A stretch of 42,068 nt of DNA from Roseiarcus sp035606915. GTDB lineage: Bacteria; Pseudomonadota; Alphaproteobacteria; Rhizobiales; Beijerinckiaceae. This document shows positions 15,825-23,886 of the stretch, one piece after another. The notes below the pieces were generated by a model. That model saw nothing but the letters and a program-made list of their open reading frames with translations. It made no database searches and had not been told where the DNA came from. Position numbers and translations under genes: made by a program. The stretch is taken from NCBI GenBank assembly GCA_035606915.1, contig DATNDU010000052.1, positions 1 to 42,068 on the forward strand, written 5' to 3'. Position 1 is the first letter of the stretch, and every line of letters starts with the position of its first letter.

Positions 15825-17183
15825 CTAAGCCGGGTTCTTTCCGTGGGAGGCGGCGATTTCGCCGAGCGCCGCGTCGCAGGCTTCCAGTAGTTGATCGGCG
15901 TCGGCGGGCGCGAACGGCAGCGGCGGGCGGACCTTCAGCGTCGCGCCGAACGCCCCGGCGGCGCCGATCAGCACGCCGCGATCACGCAAAAGGTTTATCA
16001 TCGCCGTCGCCATCTCCGGCGCCGGCGTCTTTGTCTGGCGGTCGTGGACGAGTTCGACGCCGATGAACAGCCCGGCGCCGCGCACCTCGCCGATCGCCTG
16101 GCGGCGATTGGCGAGCGCGCGCAAGCCCTCGATGAGATAGCCGCCGGTGGCGGCAGCGTTTTCGATCAGCCCCTCGTCACTGAGCACGTCGAGCACCGCC
16201 AGCCCCGCCGCCGCCGCCACCGTGTTGCCGCCGAAAGTGTTGAAATAGCGGACCTCGGCGGCGAAGCGGTCGAGCAGTTCGGCGCGGGTCGCAACGCCCG
16301 CCATCGGGAAGCCGTTGCCCATCGGCTTGCCCATGGTGACGATGTCGGGGACGACGCCGTGGCGCGTAAAGCCCCACATGGCGCCGGTGCGGCCGAAGCC
16401 CGGCTGCACCTCGTCGGCGATGAACAGGCCGCCGCGCCGATGCACGGCCTCGACCGCGGCTGTGAGAAAACCCGGCGGGTCCGCGAATACGCCGTCGCTG
16501 GAAAAGATGCTGTCGACAAGCAAGCCGGCGAAACGCACGCCGTTGGCTTCGAGATCGTCGATCGCCGCCTCGATCGAGGCGGCGAAGCGCTGGCCGAGAT
16601 CGGCGGTCGCGGCGCGGTAGGCGTCGGGCGCGGGCACGGCGCGCACATGCGCGGCGAGCGGCCGGTTCGGCCGCGACGACGGCGAGACCTCGCTCACCGC
16701 CGCGGTGTTGCCGTGATAGGCGGCCTCAGTGACGACGAAACCGGCGCCGCCGGTCGCCGTCGTCGCGATGCGCAGCGCCAGGTCGTTGGCCTCGCTGCCG
16801 GTGCAGGTGAGCGCGAGGCGGCGGATCGGCGCCGGAAAGGTCGCCAGCAGACGCTCGGCATAAGCGTCGACGACATCGTTGAGATAGCGGGTGTGGGTGT
16901 TGAGCCGGCCCGCCTGACGCGCGATCGCCTCGACGACGCGCGGATGGCTGTGCCCGACGGCGGGCACGTTGTTATAGACATCGAGATAGCGCCGGCCCTC
17001 GACATCGAACATATGCACCCCCTCGGCGCGCGCCATCCGGATCGGGCGCTCGTAGAACAACACCGAGCGTTCGCCGAAATGGCTGAGGCGCGTGTCGACC
17101 GCCGCACCGAGCGCCGCGTCGAGCTTGCCCGCCGCGCGGGGGTCGAAAGCGTTGAGCGCCAGGATTTCCTTGTTTGCCGGCAT
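15825..17183 (-). CDS. Class III PLP enzyme of the AGXT2L / ethanolamine-phosphate phospho-lyase type
   Basis: A 452-residue fold-type I PLP protein. Lys286 in VTMGKPMGNGFP is the Schiff-base lysine and Asp257 in FIADEVQPGFGRTG binds the pyridine nitrogen. NNVPAVGHSHP, LNTHTRYLND and GSEANDLALR closely follow the AGXT2L1 (ethanolamine-phosphate phospho-lyase) and AGXT2L2 (phosphohydroxylysine phospho-lyase) pattern, so it may be a lyase rather than an aminotransferase. Phospho-lyases act on a phosphorylated amino alcohol, which would fit the two choline-kinase-like genes 10 kb away. ATG 17183 has AGGGGT upstream; a 30-codon extension to 17273 has no family match. First gene of the six-gene operon. 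An ordinary transaminase remains possible. Confidence 0.8.
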   Translation of the reverse strand: MPANKEILALNAFDPRAAGKLDAALGAAVDTRLSHFGERSVLFYERPIRMARAEGVHMFDVEGRRYLDVYNNVPAVGHSHPRVVEAIARQAGRLNTHTRYLNDVVDAYAERLLATFPAPIRRLALTCTGSEANDLALRIATTATGGAGFVVTEAAYHGNTAAVSEVSPSSRPNRPLAAHVRAVPAPDAYRAATADLGQRFAASIEAAIDDLEANGVRFAGLLVDSIFSSDGVFADPPGFLTAAVEAVHRRGGLFIADEVQPGFGRTGAMWGFTRHGVVPDIVTMGKPMGNGFPMAGVATRAELLDRFAAEVRYFNTFGGNTVAAAAGLAVLDVLSDEGLIENAAATGGYLIEGLRALANRRQAIGEVRGAGLFIGVELVHDRQTKTPAPEMATAMINLLRDRGVLIGAAGAFGATLKVRPPLPFAPADADQLLEACDAALGEIAASHGKNPA

Positions 17184-17474
17184 GCCCCACCCCTGCGCCG
17201 GCGGCGTGGCCGCGCGGCGGCTTCTCCATGCCCATATGCGGAACTTTCCACAACGGCTGCGGAGTCTAGGCAATGATTTCGAGGAGAGGGTTGCGGATTA
17301 TGCACAGAATGCGGGCACAACCGTCCTCTGGCGCGCCGCCGCCTGCCTCATAAACGAGGAACCTGCCACACATTCGCTGTAGACGCCCAACATTTTTTGA
17401 GCGACTATCCACGTCGCCGGTAAAGCCGGGCGAGCACTCTCAAGAGGCGCAAGACGGTGGGGACGGGAGCCGGG

Positions 17475-18350
17475 ATGGGAAACGCGGACAGCGCCACGCT
17501 GGTCGGCGACACGAGTGGCCTGCGTCGGCCCGATCGCGACCGGCTCTCCAAATCCGCCCGCCATCAGCACATCCTCGCCCAACTCAGCGCGGCGCCGGCG
17601 CTGCGCGCCTCCGAACTCGCCGAGGCGCTCGGCGTCTCCGGCGAGACGATCCGCCGCGACCTCATGGAGTTGCACAATCGCCGGCTCATCAACCGCACTT
17701 ATGGCGGCGCCGCGCGGCCGTTCGCGCACGAGCAGGCGGTCGGCGACCGCAAGGCGGCGATGGTGGCCGAGCGCGAGGCGATGGCCGCCGTCGTCGCGGC
17801 GCTGATCCGGCCCAAGGAAGTGCTGATGATGGGGGCCGGGGCGACGACCTACCACGTCGCGCGGGCGCTGGCCGTGCGCGGCCAGGACATCACCGTCATC
17901 ACCCATGATTTCGCCATCGCCAGCGCGCTCGCCCCCAACCGCAGCATCCGCGTGCTGTTCTGCCCCGGGCGCTATCACGCCTCGGAAGGCTATGTGTACG
18001 GCGCCCAGACGATCCAGAGCATCAACGCCTATGAGGCCAACCGCGCCATCGTCGGGGCGACCGGGATCGGGGCGCGCGGCGTCCACGACGCCGACGACGA
18101 GGCCGGCGCGATCTATGGCGCGATGGTCAAGCGCGCCTCCGAATCCATCCTCGTCGCCGACCGCTCGAAGTTCGATCAGCCGGCGCTGACGGTGTTCGCG
18201 CAATGGGCCGACATCGACCGCCTGGTGACCGACCGCGCGCCTTCGGGGGCGCTCGCCGCCGCGCTGCGGGCGGCCGGCACCGAGGTGACGGTCGCCGAGC
18301 CCGCGGGCGCCAAGATGCTTCCGCCCAAGATGCTGCCGCCGAGGAGATGA
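17475..18350 (+). CDS. DeoR-family transcriptional regulator
   Basis: A 291-residue repressor-type protein. The N-terminal HTH is HQHILAQLSAAPALRASELA followed by SGETIRRDLMELHNRRLINRTYGGA, the typical DeoR reading helix and hinge. The C-terminal sugar-phosphate-sensing (DeoRC) domain includes MMGAGATTYHVAR, a nucleotide/phosphate-binding type loop, and ILVADRSKFDQPAL. Family effectors are phosphorylated metabolites, which would fit the kinase genes of this locus. ATG 17475 has GGGAG at 17465-17469; GTG 17457 is a possible alternative. It is divergent from the catabolic operon and four bases upstream of the AraC gene, so it probably controls both. Confidence 0.88.
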   Translation: MGNADSATLVGDTSGLRRPDRDRLSKSARHQHILAQLSAAPALRASELAEALGVSGETIRRDLMELHNRRLINRTYGGAARPFAHEQAVGDRKAAMVAEREAMAAVVAALIRPKEVLMMGAGATTYHVARALAVRGQDITVITHDFAIASALAPNRSIRVLFCPGRYHASEGYVYGAQTIQSINAYEANRAIVGATGIGARGVHDADDEAGAIYGAMVKRASESILVADRSKFDQPALTVFAQWADIDRLVTDRAPSGALAAALRAAGTEVTVAEPAGAKMLPPKMLPPRR

Positions 18351-18354
18351 ACCG

Positions 18355-19314
18355 ATGCGCGACCCCGAACCTGCGCCGCGCCTTTCCGCATTGCGCAGAA
18401 GCGAAATCGGCCGCGTCACCCTCTATGCGGTGACCGGCGCCGTCACCCATGGCGCGCCGCTCGAAGAGCCGCCGGCGCCGGACGGGCGTCGGCGCGAGCC
18501 GCCGTATCTGTTCGCGACGCCGATCCGCGGCGGCCTGCGCTACATCCAGCACGGCCGCTCGGAGCGCATCGGCGACGGCGAATATGTGCTGTTGAGCCAG
18601 AAGGCGTTCTTCGAGCTGGAGATCGATGGCGGCGGCGAGGCGCTGGTGGCCCACATCCCTGCCGCCGATCTCAAGGGCCGCATCGCCTCGGTCGAGGATC
18701 ACGCCGGCCGGCGCTTTGCCCCCAACGAGCGGATGAGCCGGCTGCTGGTTGATCTCTTGCGCGGCGTCGACGAGGAATTCGCCGACGGCCGGCCGCCCAA
18801 TCCGGAAGCGCTCGCCACCGAGATCGTCGGCTTCGTCGCGCTGACGCTCGGCGCCGAGGACCGCAGCTCCGTCATCGACGTGCGCAACGGCCGCTATCAA
18901 CTTCGCCGCCGCATCTTCGACTTCATCGAGATCAACCTCGGCGACCAGAACCTGTCGCCCAAGCGCATCGCCGCCAGCAGCCGCATCTCGCTGAGCTATC
19001 TCTACAGCCTGTTCAACGACGACGACACTACGGTCGGCCAGTTCGTGCAGACCAAGCGGCTGCAACGCGCCTACGAGATCCTGGTCGCCGACGTCGCCGG
19101 GCGGCGCACGGTGTCGGAAGTCGCCTATGAGGTCGGCTTCAAGAACGTCTCGCATTTCTCGCGCAGCTTCAGCCGCCATTTCCGCATCGCGCCGCGCGAT
19201 GCGCGCGTGGCGTCGCGGTTGTGCGGCGAGCGGCCGCGCCGCAGCCTCGCCGAAGGGCCGATCGCCTCGGCGCTGTGGCGGCCGGAGCGCGCCGTCGCCG
19301 CGGCGCATAGCTGA
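18355..19314 (+). CDS. AraC-family transcriptional regulator
   Basis: A 319-residue protein with an N-terminal AraC-binding-like cupin region (about 20-170; RIGDGEYVLLSQ and following) and a C-terminal double HTH (about 190-285). The second HTH carries the family signature RTVSEVAYEVGFKNVSHFSRSFSRHF. The start lies four bases after the DeoR stop, an arrangement that suggests co-translation. Pairing a DeoR and an AraC protein suggests two-signal control, perhaps repression relieved by a phosphorylated intermediate plus activation by the substrate. The ligand is unknown. Confidence 0.88.
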   Translation: MRDPEPAPRLSALRRSEIGRVTLYAVTGAVTHGAPLEEPPAPDGRRREPPYLFATPIRGGLRYIQHGRSERIGDGEYVLLSQKAFFELEIDGGGEALVAHIPAADLKGRIASVEDHAGRRFAPNERMSRLLVDLLRGVDEEFADGRPPNPEALATEIVGFVALTLGAEDRSSVIDVRNGRYQLRRRIFDFIEINLGDQNLSPKRIAASSRISLSYLYSLFNDDDTTVGQFVQTKRLQRAYEILVADVAGRRTVSEVAYEVGFKNVSHFSRSFSRHFRIAPRDARVASRLCGERPRRSLAEGPIASALWRPERAVAAAHS

Positions 19315-19339
19315 CGACGTTCAGGGCCAAGGGGGACAC

Positions 19340-20128
19340 ATGCTCGCGCCGCCATCGAACGAGGCCTCGCCGGCGGAACTGCTGGCCTTCGGCAATGCGC
19401 TCGCCGACGCGGCGCGGCCGATCGCGCTCAAATATTTTCGCCAGCCGATCGGCTTCGAGCAGAAGGACGATCTCTCGCCGGTCACCATCGCCGACCGCGC
19501 CATCGAGGGCGAATTGCGGCGCCGGATCGCCGAACGCTATCCCCAGCATGGCGTGCTCGGCGAGGAACTCGGCCAGGCGCCGGGCGAGCGCTACACCTGG
19601 TATCTCGACCCCATCGACGGCACCAAGAGCTTCATCAGCGGCATGCCGCTGTTCGGCACACTGATCGCGCTCGCCGATGCGGATCAGGTGCGGCTCGGCG
19701 TCATCGACATGCCGGCGCTCGGCGAGCGCTGGACCGGCGACGGCCGCGTGGCGACGCTGAACGGCAGCCCGGCGCGCGTCAGCAAGATCGTCAAGCTCGC
19801 CGAGGCGCAGATCTATACGTCCTCGCCGGACTTCTTCCAGCCCGAGGAATGGTCGCGCTATGAGGCGCTGAGCCGGCGCTGTTTGTTCCGCCGCTTCGGC
19901 GGCGATTGCTATCAATACGCGCTGCTGGCCTCCGGCCATTGCGATCTCGTGGTTGAGACCTCGCTGAAGAGCTTCGACTTCATGGCGCTGATCGCGGTGA
20001 TCGAAGGCGCGGGCGGCCTGATCCGCGACTGGCGCGGGCAGCGGTTGACGCCGGCCTCCGACGGCCGCGTCGTCGCCGCCGCGACGCCGGAACTGATGGA
20101 GCAGGCGTTGACAGCGTTGGGGCTTTAG
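19340..20128 (+). CDS. Inositol-monophosphatase-family phosphatase, HisN-like
   Basis: A 262-residue Mg2+-dependent phosphatase: Glu75-Glu76 (GEELG), Asp90 and Asp93 in LDPIDGTKSFI, and Asp213 in SLKSFDFMALIAVIEGAGG. The last stretch follows the HisN-type histidinol-phosphate phosphatase pattern more closely than SuhB. ATG 19340 has AAGGGGGA just upstream. The gene is downstream of the two regulators and before an ABC importer, not with his genes, so it may dephosphorylate a pathway intermediate. Both a histidine role and a locus-specific role are compatible with the sequence. Confidence 0.85.
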   Translation: MLAPPSNEASPAELLAFGNALADAARPIALKYFRQPIGFEQKDDLSPVTIADRAIEGELRRRIAERYPQHGVLGEELGQAPGERYTWYLDPIDGTKSFISGMPLFGTLIALADADQVRLGVIDMPALGERWTGDGRVATLNGSPARVSKIVKLAEAQIYTSSPDFFQPEEWSRYEALSRRCLFRRFGGDCYQYALLASGHCDLVVETSLKSFDFMALIAVIEGAGGLIRDWRGQRLTPASDGRVVAAATPELMEQALTALGL

Positions 20129-20194
20129 CTTGCGTGGCTTGCGTGCTTGATCGCGCCGGCGCCGCGTACAGCGCCAGCAACGGAATCGTGGACG

Positions 20195-20246
20195 GCTAGC
20201 TAGCGTTGAGGCGGGGCCTTTGGACTAGGTTGTCGGTCAATAATAA
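20195..20246 (+). promoter_or_regulatory. Candidate promoter/operator of the ABC importer
   Basis: The 165-bp gap before the binding-protein gene contains a 10-bp palindrome GCTAGCTAGC (20195-20204), a TTGGAC hexamer (20220-20225) and TAATAA (20241-20246) 15 bases later, shorter than the usual 17. A 9-bp tandem GCTTGCGTG (20128-20145) lies at the gap's start. Weak evidence, given as a candidate only. Confidence 0.3.
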
Positions 20247-20293
20247 AGGGCGCGGGCGACAGCCCAAGGCTTAGCAGGAGGACAGGCAAGGCA

Positions 20294-21856
20294 ATGATCA
20301 ATCGAAGAGATCTCATGCGAGGCGCCCTGGTTGGCGCGGGCGCTTTCGGATTTGGCCGGGTCAACCCGGATTTCCTGTTCAATTCCGCCTTCGCCGCCGA
20401 AAACCGCCCGGTGCGGTTTCTCGGCGCCGAGGCGCTGACCGGCAACTGGGACCCGACGACGCACACCAACCTCGGCCAGTTGATCGTCGAAGGCTTCGTC
20501 TTCGGCTACCTCACCCGTGCGCCGATGCGGCCGGAAAAGCCGGACGAATTGGTGTTCGAACTCGCGGAATCGCTGACGCCGCTCGACCAGTACACAATGG
20601 AGGTCAAGCTTCGCAAGGGCGTGAAGTTCCACAACGGCGAGCCGTTCACCGCCGCCGACGTCAAGGCGACCTACGAATACGGCTGCCTGCCGGATCGCCC
20701 GGCGCAATGGTATCCGGGCCGCGTCAAGATCGACATCGTCGACGATTACACCTGCCACATCAACACCAAGGATTACGGCTATCCCGCCGCGCTCTACTAC
20801 TACCTGTCGTCGTTCCTGCCGATCATGTCGGCCAAGGACGTCGCCAACAAGAAGCAGCTCTCGGCGCGCATGAACGGCACCGGGCCGTTCAAATATGTCG
20901 AGCAGCAGAACGATACGACGGTGCTGGCCGCCAACGCCGATTTCTTCATGGGCAAGCCGAAGGTGCCGGGGGTCCATTATCACTTCGTCGGCGACACCAC
21001 GACGCGCACGCTTTCGCTGCTCAACGGCGAGGCCGACATCATCGAGCGGCTGGAGGCCGAGCAGGTCGAGACGATCTCCAAGGATGCGCGCTTCAACATC
21101 CACAAGGCGCTGTCGGTGGAGAACAAATATCTGTTCTTCCGCTGCTCGAAGAAGCCGTTCGACGACGCGCGCATTCGCCTTGCCGCCTGCCACTCCATCG
21201 ATCGCAAGCAGGTGCTTGAGATCCTCGGCGTTTCCGGCGCTTATTCGAAAGCGCATATCTCGCCGGTCAAGTTCGGCTACGCCGAGGTCGCCGATTATCC
21301 CGAATTCGATCCCGACAAGGCGCAGGCGCTGCTGGCGGAAGCCGGGTTCCCCAAAGGCGCGGGGCTGCCGGAACTGACCTATTACACCTCCGTCGGCTTC
21401 TACCCGAAAACCAAGGAATACGCCGAGCTAATCACCGCCATGTTGGAGGATCAGGGCTTCAAGGTGAACCTGCAAACGCTGGAAGTCGCGGCCTGGGGCA
21501 ATCTGCTCTATGACAAGCCCGGCGGCGGCGAAGGCAACATGATTGATTGCGGCTGGTGCACCGGCTCGCCGGAGCCCGACCTCGTCATCCGCACCCACTT
21601 CCATTCCTCGTCGAAACGCATCACCGGCATCGTCGACAAGGATCTCGACGCGACGCTCGACAAGGAGCGCAACGCGCCTTCCATCGCCGAGCGCAAGAAG
21701 ATCCTGCAAACCGAGACGCTGCCGACGATCGCCAGAAAGGCGCCGGCGTTGTCGCTGTTCACCTCGGTGTTCATCCACGCCTACACCAAGAAGCTCGACG
21801 GATTGTATATCTATCCGAACGGCATGCAGGACATGACCAAGGCCACCTTGGCGTGA
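20294..21856 (+). CDS. ABC-type dipeptide/oligopeptide-class substrate-binding protein (SBP family 5)
   Basis: A 520-residue extracytoplasmic binding protein of the DppA/OppA/NikA class. It starts with a twin-arginine-like signal, MINRRDLMRGALVGAGAFGF, ending near Ala34 (SAFA). The FTAADVKATYEYG and GTGPFKYVEQQ regions are family hallmarks. It should capture the imported compound in the periplasm and deliver it to the two permeases downstream. This class binds peptides but also opines, glycosides, nickel and other amino compounds, so ligand is not predictable. A strong AGGAGG lies at 20276-20281, slightly far from the ATG. Confidence 0.88.
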   Translation: MINRRDLMRGALVGAGAFGFGRVNPDFLFNSAFAAENRPVRFLGAEALTGNWDPTTHTNLGQLIVEGFVFGYLTRAPMRPEKPDELVFELAESLTPLDQYTMEVKLRKGVKFHNGEPFTAADVKATYEYGCLPDRPAQWYPGRVKIDIVDDYTCHINTKDYGYPAALYYYLSSFLPIMSAKDVANKKQLSARMNGTGPFKYVEQQNDTTVLAANADFFMGKPKVPGVHYHFVGDTTTRTLSLLNGEADIIERLEAEQVETISKDARFNIHKALSVENKYLFFRCSKKPFDDARIRLAACHSIDRKQVLEILGVSGAYSKAHISPVKFGYAEVADYPEFDPDKAQALLAEAGFPKGAGLPELTYYTSVGFYPKTKEYAELITAMLEDQGFKVNLQTLEVAAWGNLLYDKPGGGEGNMIDCGWCTGSPEPDLVIRTHFHSSSKRITGIVDKDLDATLDKERNAPSIAERKKILQTETLPTIARKAPALSLFTSVFIHAYTKKLDGLYIYPNGMQDMTKATLA

Positions 21857-21862
21857 CGACTT

Positions 21863-21907
21863 GGCCGCCCTCTCTCGCGCGCTCCACGCGTGGGAGCGAG
21901 GGCGGCC
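21863..21907 (+). terminator. Stem-loop between binding-protein and permease genes
   Basis: GGCCGCCCTC (21863-21872) pairs perfectly with GAGGGCGGCC (21898-21907), and an inner CGCTCC/GGAGCG stem flanks ACGCGT. No T tract follows, so it is more likely an mRNA-stabilising or partial attenuating hairpin that keeps binding protein in excess over permease. Confidence 0.5.
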
Positions 21908-21985
21908 TGTGCTTGACGAGGAAGCTCGCGCCCCGTTTATGTCACGATCTCCCCGCCGGCGCGGGGACAGGCCAGAGCTGACCCG

Positions 21986-22966
21986 ATGCTGATCCTTGAA
22001 TTCCTGGTCAAGCGTATCGCGCAAGGCGTGCTGATCCTCTTCATCACCTCGCTCATCATCTTCACGTTGCTGCGTGTGGTGCCCGGCGATCCCGTGCGGC
22101 TGATTGTCGGCGGCATGGCGCCGGACAATGTCGTGGAGGAGGTGGCGACCAAGATGGGCCTGCGCGATCCCATCATCGTGCAATACGGGCGCTATGTCGG
22201 CAAGCTCGTGCAAGGCGACATGGGCCAATCCTATCTGCGGCCGCGCAACGGCATGGTGGCGACCGGCGGCCAATATATCGATCCGACCAAATCCAACATG
22301 GCGCCAGTCGCCGACCTCATTCTCGAACGCCTGCCTTACACCCTGCAACTCGGCGGCCTTGCGCTGCTGTTCGCGTTGGCGATGGCCATTCCCATTGGCA
22401 TCGCCGGCGGCCTGCATCCCGACGGCTGGCAAAATACGCTCGCCTTCGGGGTGCAATCGCTATTCGTGTCGCTGCCGAATTTCTGGCTCGCCATCATTCT
22501 CATTCTGTTCGTGTCGGTGAAGCTGCATTTGTTGCCGGCGCTTGGCTACAAGGGCTTCAGCTATACGATTCTGCCGGCCTTGGTGCTGGCGGTCGAGATC
22601 ACGCCGTTCATCGTGCGCACGCTGACGACTTCGCTCGGCGAGGTGATGCAGGCGAATTTCATCGATGAGGCGCGGGTGCGCGGCCTGCCCAGGCGGCGCA
22701 TCGTCTATGCGCACGCGCTGCGCAACGCCGCGACGCCGCTCATCAACCTGCTTGGCATCCAGCTCTCGACGCTGATCGGCGGCGTGCTGGTGATCGAATA
22801 TATCTTCGACTATCCCGGGCTTGGCGACCTCACGGTGGTTTCGGTCATCGGCCGCGATTTCCCGGTGATCGAGGGTATCGCGATCACCACCAGCGCGGTG
22901 TTCGTGTTCATCAACATCATCGTCGATCTCGTCGCCTATCTCATCGATCCCAGGGTGGAGCTATGA
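21986..22966 (+). CDS. ABC transporter permease, DppB-like
   Basis: A 326-residue inner-membrane protein starting with a classic first helix (RIAQGVLILFITSLIIFTLL) followed by VVPGDP, the DppB/OppB N-terminal signature. The EAA cytoplasmic loop is FIDEARVRGLPRRRIVYAH. About six membrane segments. It forms the translocation pore with the next gene product. The start follows a 129-bp gap containing a stem-loop; the end overlaps the next gene by four bases. Confidence 0.93.
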   Translation: MLILEFLVKRIAQGVLILFITSLIIFTLLRVVPGDPVRLIVGGMAPDNVVEEVATKMGLRDPIIVQYGRYVGKLVQGDMGQSYLRPRNGMVATGGQYIDPTKSNMAPVADLILERLPYTLQLGGLALLFALAMAIPIGIAGGLHPDGWQNTLAFGVQSLFVSLPNFWLAIILILFVSVKLHLLPALGYKGFSYTILPALVLAVEITPFIVRTLTTSLGEVMQANFIDEARVRGLPRRRIVYAHALRNAATPLINLLGIQLSTLIGGVLVIEYIFDYPGLGDLTVVSVIGRDFPVIEGIAITTSAVFVFINIIVDLVAYLIDPRVEL

Positions 22967-23886
22967 CCGTGTCGGCAGGCGCCCTCGCAGCGGACGAGGC
23001 CGGCGCGGTGAGCCAGCGTTCGCGTTCGATCAACCGCCGCATCCTCGGCGCGGCCTGGAGCACGGTCGCCTTCAAACTCGGCTTCTTTGTATTCGTGACG
23101 CTGCTGCTGGCCTCGCTCACCACGCCGCTGCTGTCGCCGATCAGCGCGACGCGGATGAAAGTGCATGACCGCTTTCTGGCGCCTTTGTTCCTTGGCCCGA
23201 AATGGGAATGGGTGCATCCGCTCGGCACCGACCAGCTTGGCCGCGACATGCTGATGCGGTGCCTGGTCGGTCTGCAATATTCGCTGATGATCGGCGTCGT
23301 CACCGTGCTGCTGATTTTCATTCTCGGCTGCGGGCTGGGGTTGTTCGCCGGCTTCAAGGGCAAGTGGTGGGATCTCGCCATCATGCGCATCACCGATGCG
23401 CAATTGTCGATCCCGATGATTATCCTGGCGATCACCATTCTCGGCGTGTCGCGGCCGAGCGTGCCGAACATCATCATCGTGCTGGCGCTGTCGGGTTGGC
23501 CGCTCTATGCGCGTATCGCCCGCAGCGCCGCCGTCACCGAGCGCGACAAGGAATATGTCAGGGGCCTGCGCGTGCTTGGCGCCAGCGACTGGCGCATCCT
23601 GGTGCTGTTCGTGGCGCCCAACATTCTGCCGCCGATCGCCTTCGTGGCGGTGCTGGACGTGGCGCGCATGATGATTTTCGAGGCGGTGCTCGGCTTCCTG
23701 GGGCTGGGCGTGCAGCCGCCGACGCCGAGCTTCGGCAGCATCATCGCCGATTCGCGCAAATATCTCATCAACGCCTGGTGGATCGCCACCAGCCCCGGGC
23801 TGTTCCTGGCGCTGGCGCTGACCTCGATCAACCTGATGGGCGCGTCGCTCGAAAAGGCGCGCAACCGCATCTTCGGGGGCCTGTGA
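22963..23886 (+). CDS. ABC transporter permease, DppC-like
   Basis: A 307-residue partner permease with an N-terminal cytoplasmic tail, HPLGTDQLGRDMLMR (the DppC signature after the first helix), and the EAA loop KEYVRGLRVLGASDWRILV. The periplasmic GLGVQPPTPSFGSII motif near the end is typical. Overlaps both neighbours (ATGA at the start, TGATG at the end), so translation is coupled to the ATPase gene. Confidence 0.93.
   Translation: MTVSAGALAADEAGAVSQRSRSINRRILGAAWSTVAFKLGFFVFVTLLLASLTTPLLSPISATRMKVHDRFLAPLFLGPKWEWVHPLGTDQLGRDMLMRCLVGLQYSLMIGVVTVLLIFILGCGLGLFAGFKGKWWDLAIMRITDAQLSIPMIILAITILGVSRPSVPNIIIVLALSGWPLYARIARSAAVTERDKEYVRGLRVLGASDWRILVLFVAPNILPPIAFVAVLDVARMMIFEAVLGFLGLGVQPPTPSFGSIIADSRKYLINAWWIATSPGLFLALALTSINLMGASLEKARNRIFGGL

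Noticed and set aside
17184..17273. N-terminal extension of the PLP enzyme to 17273
   Set aside because: The extra 30 residues are Arg/Trp-rich with no family similarity, and the ATG at 17183 has its own ribosome site.
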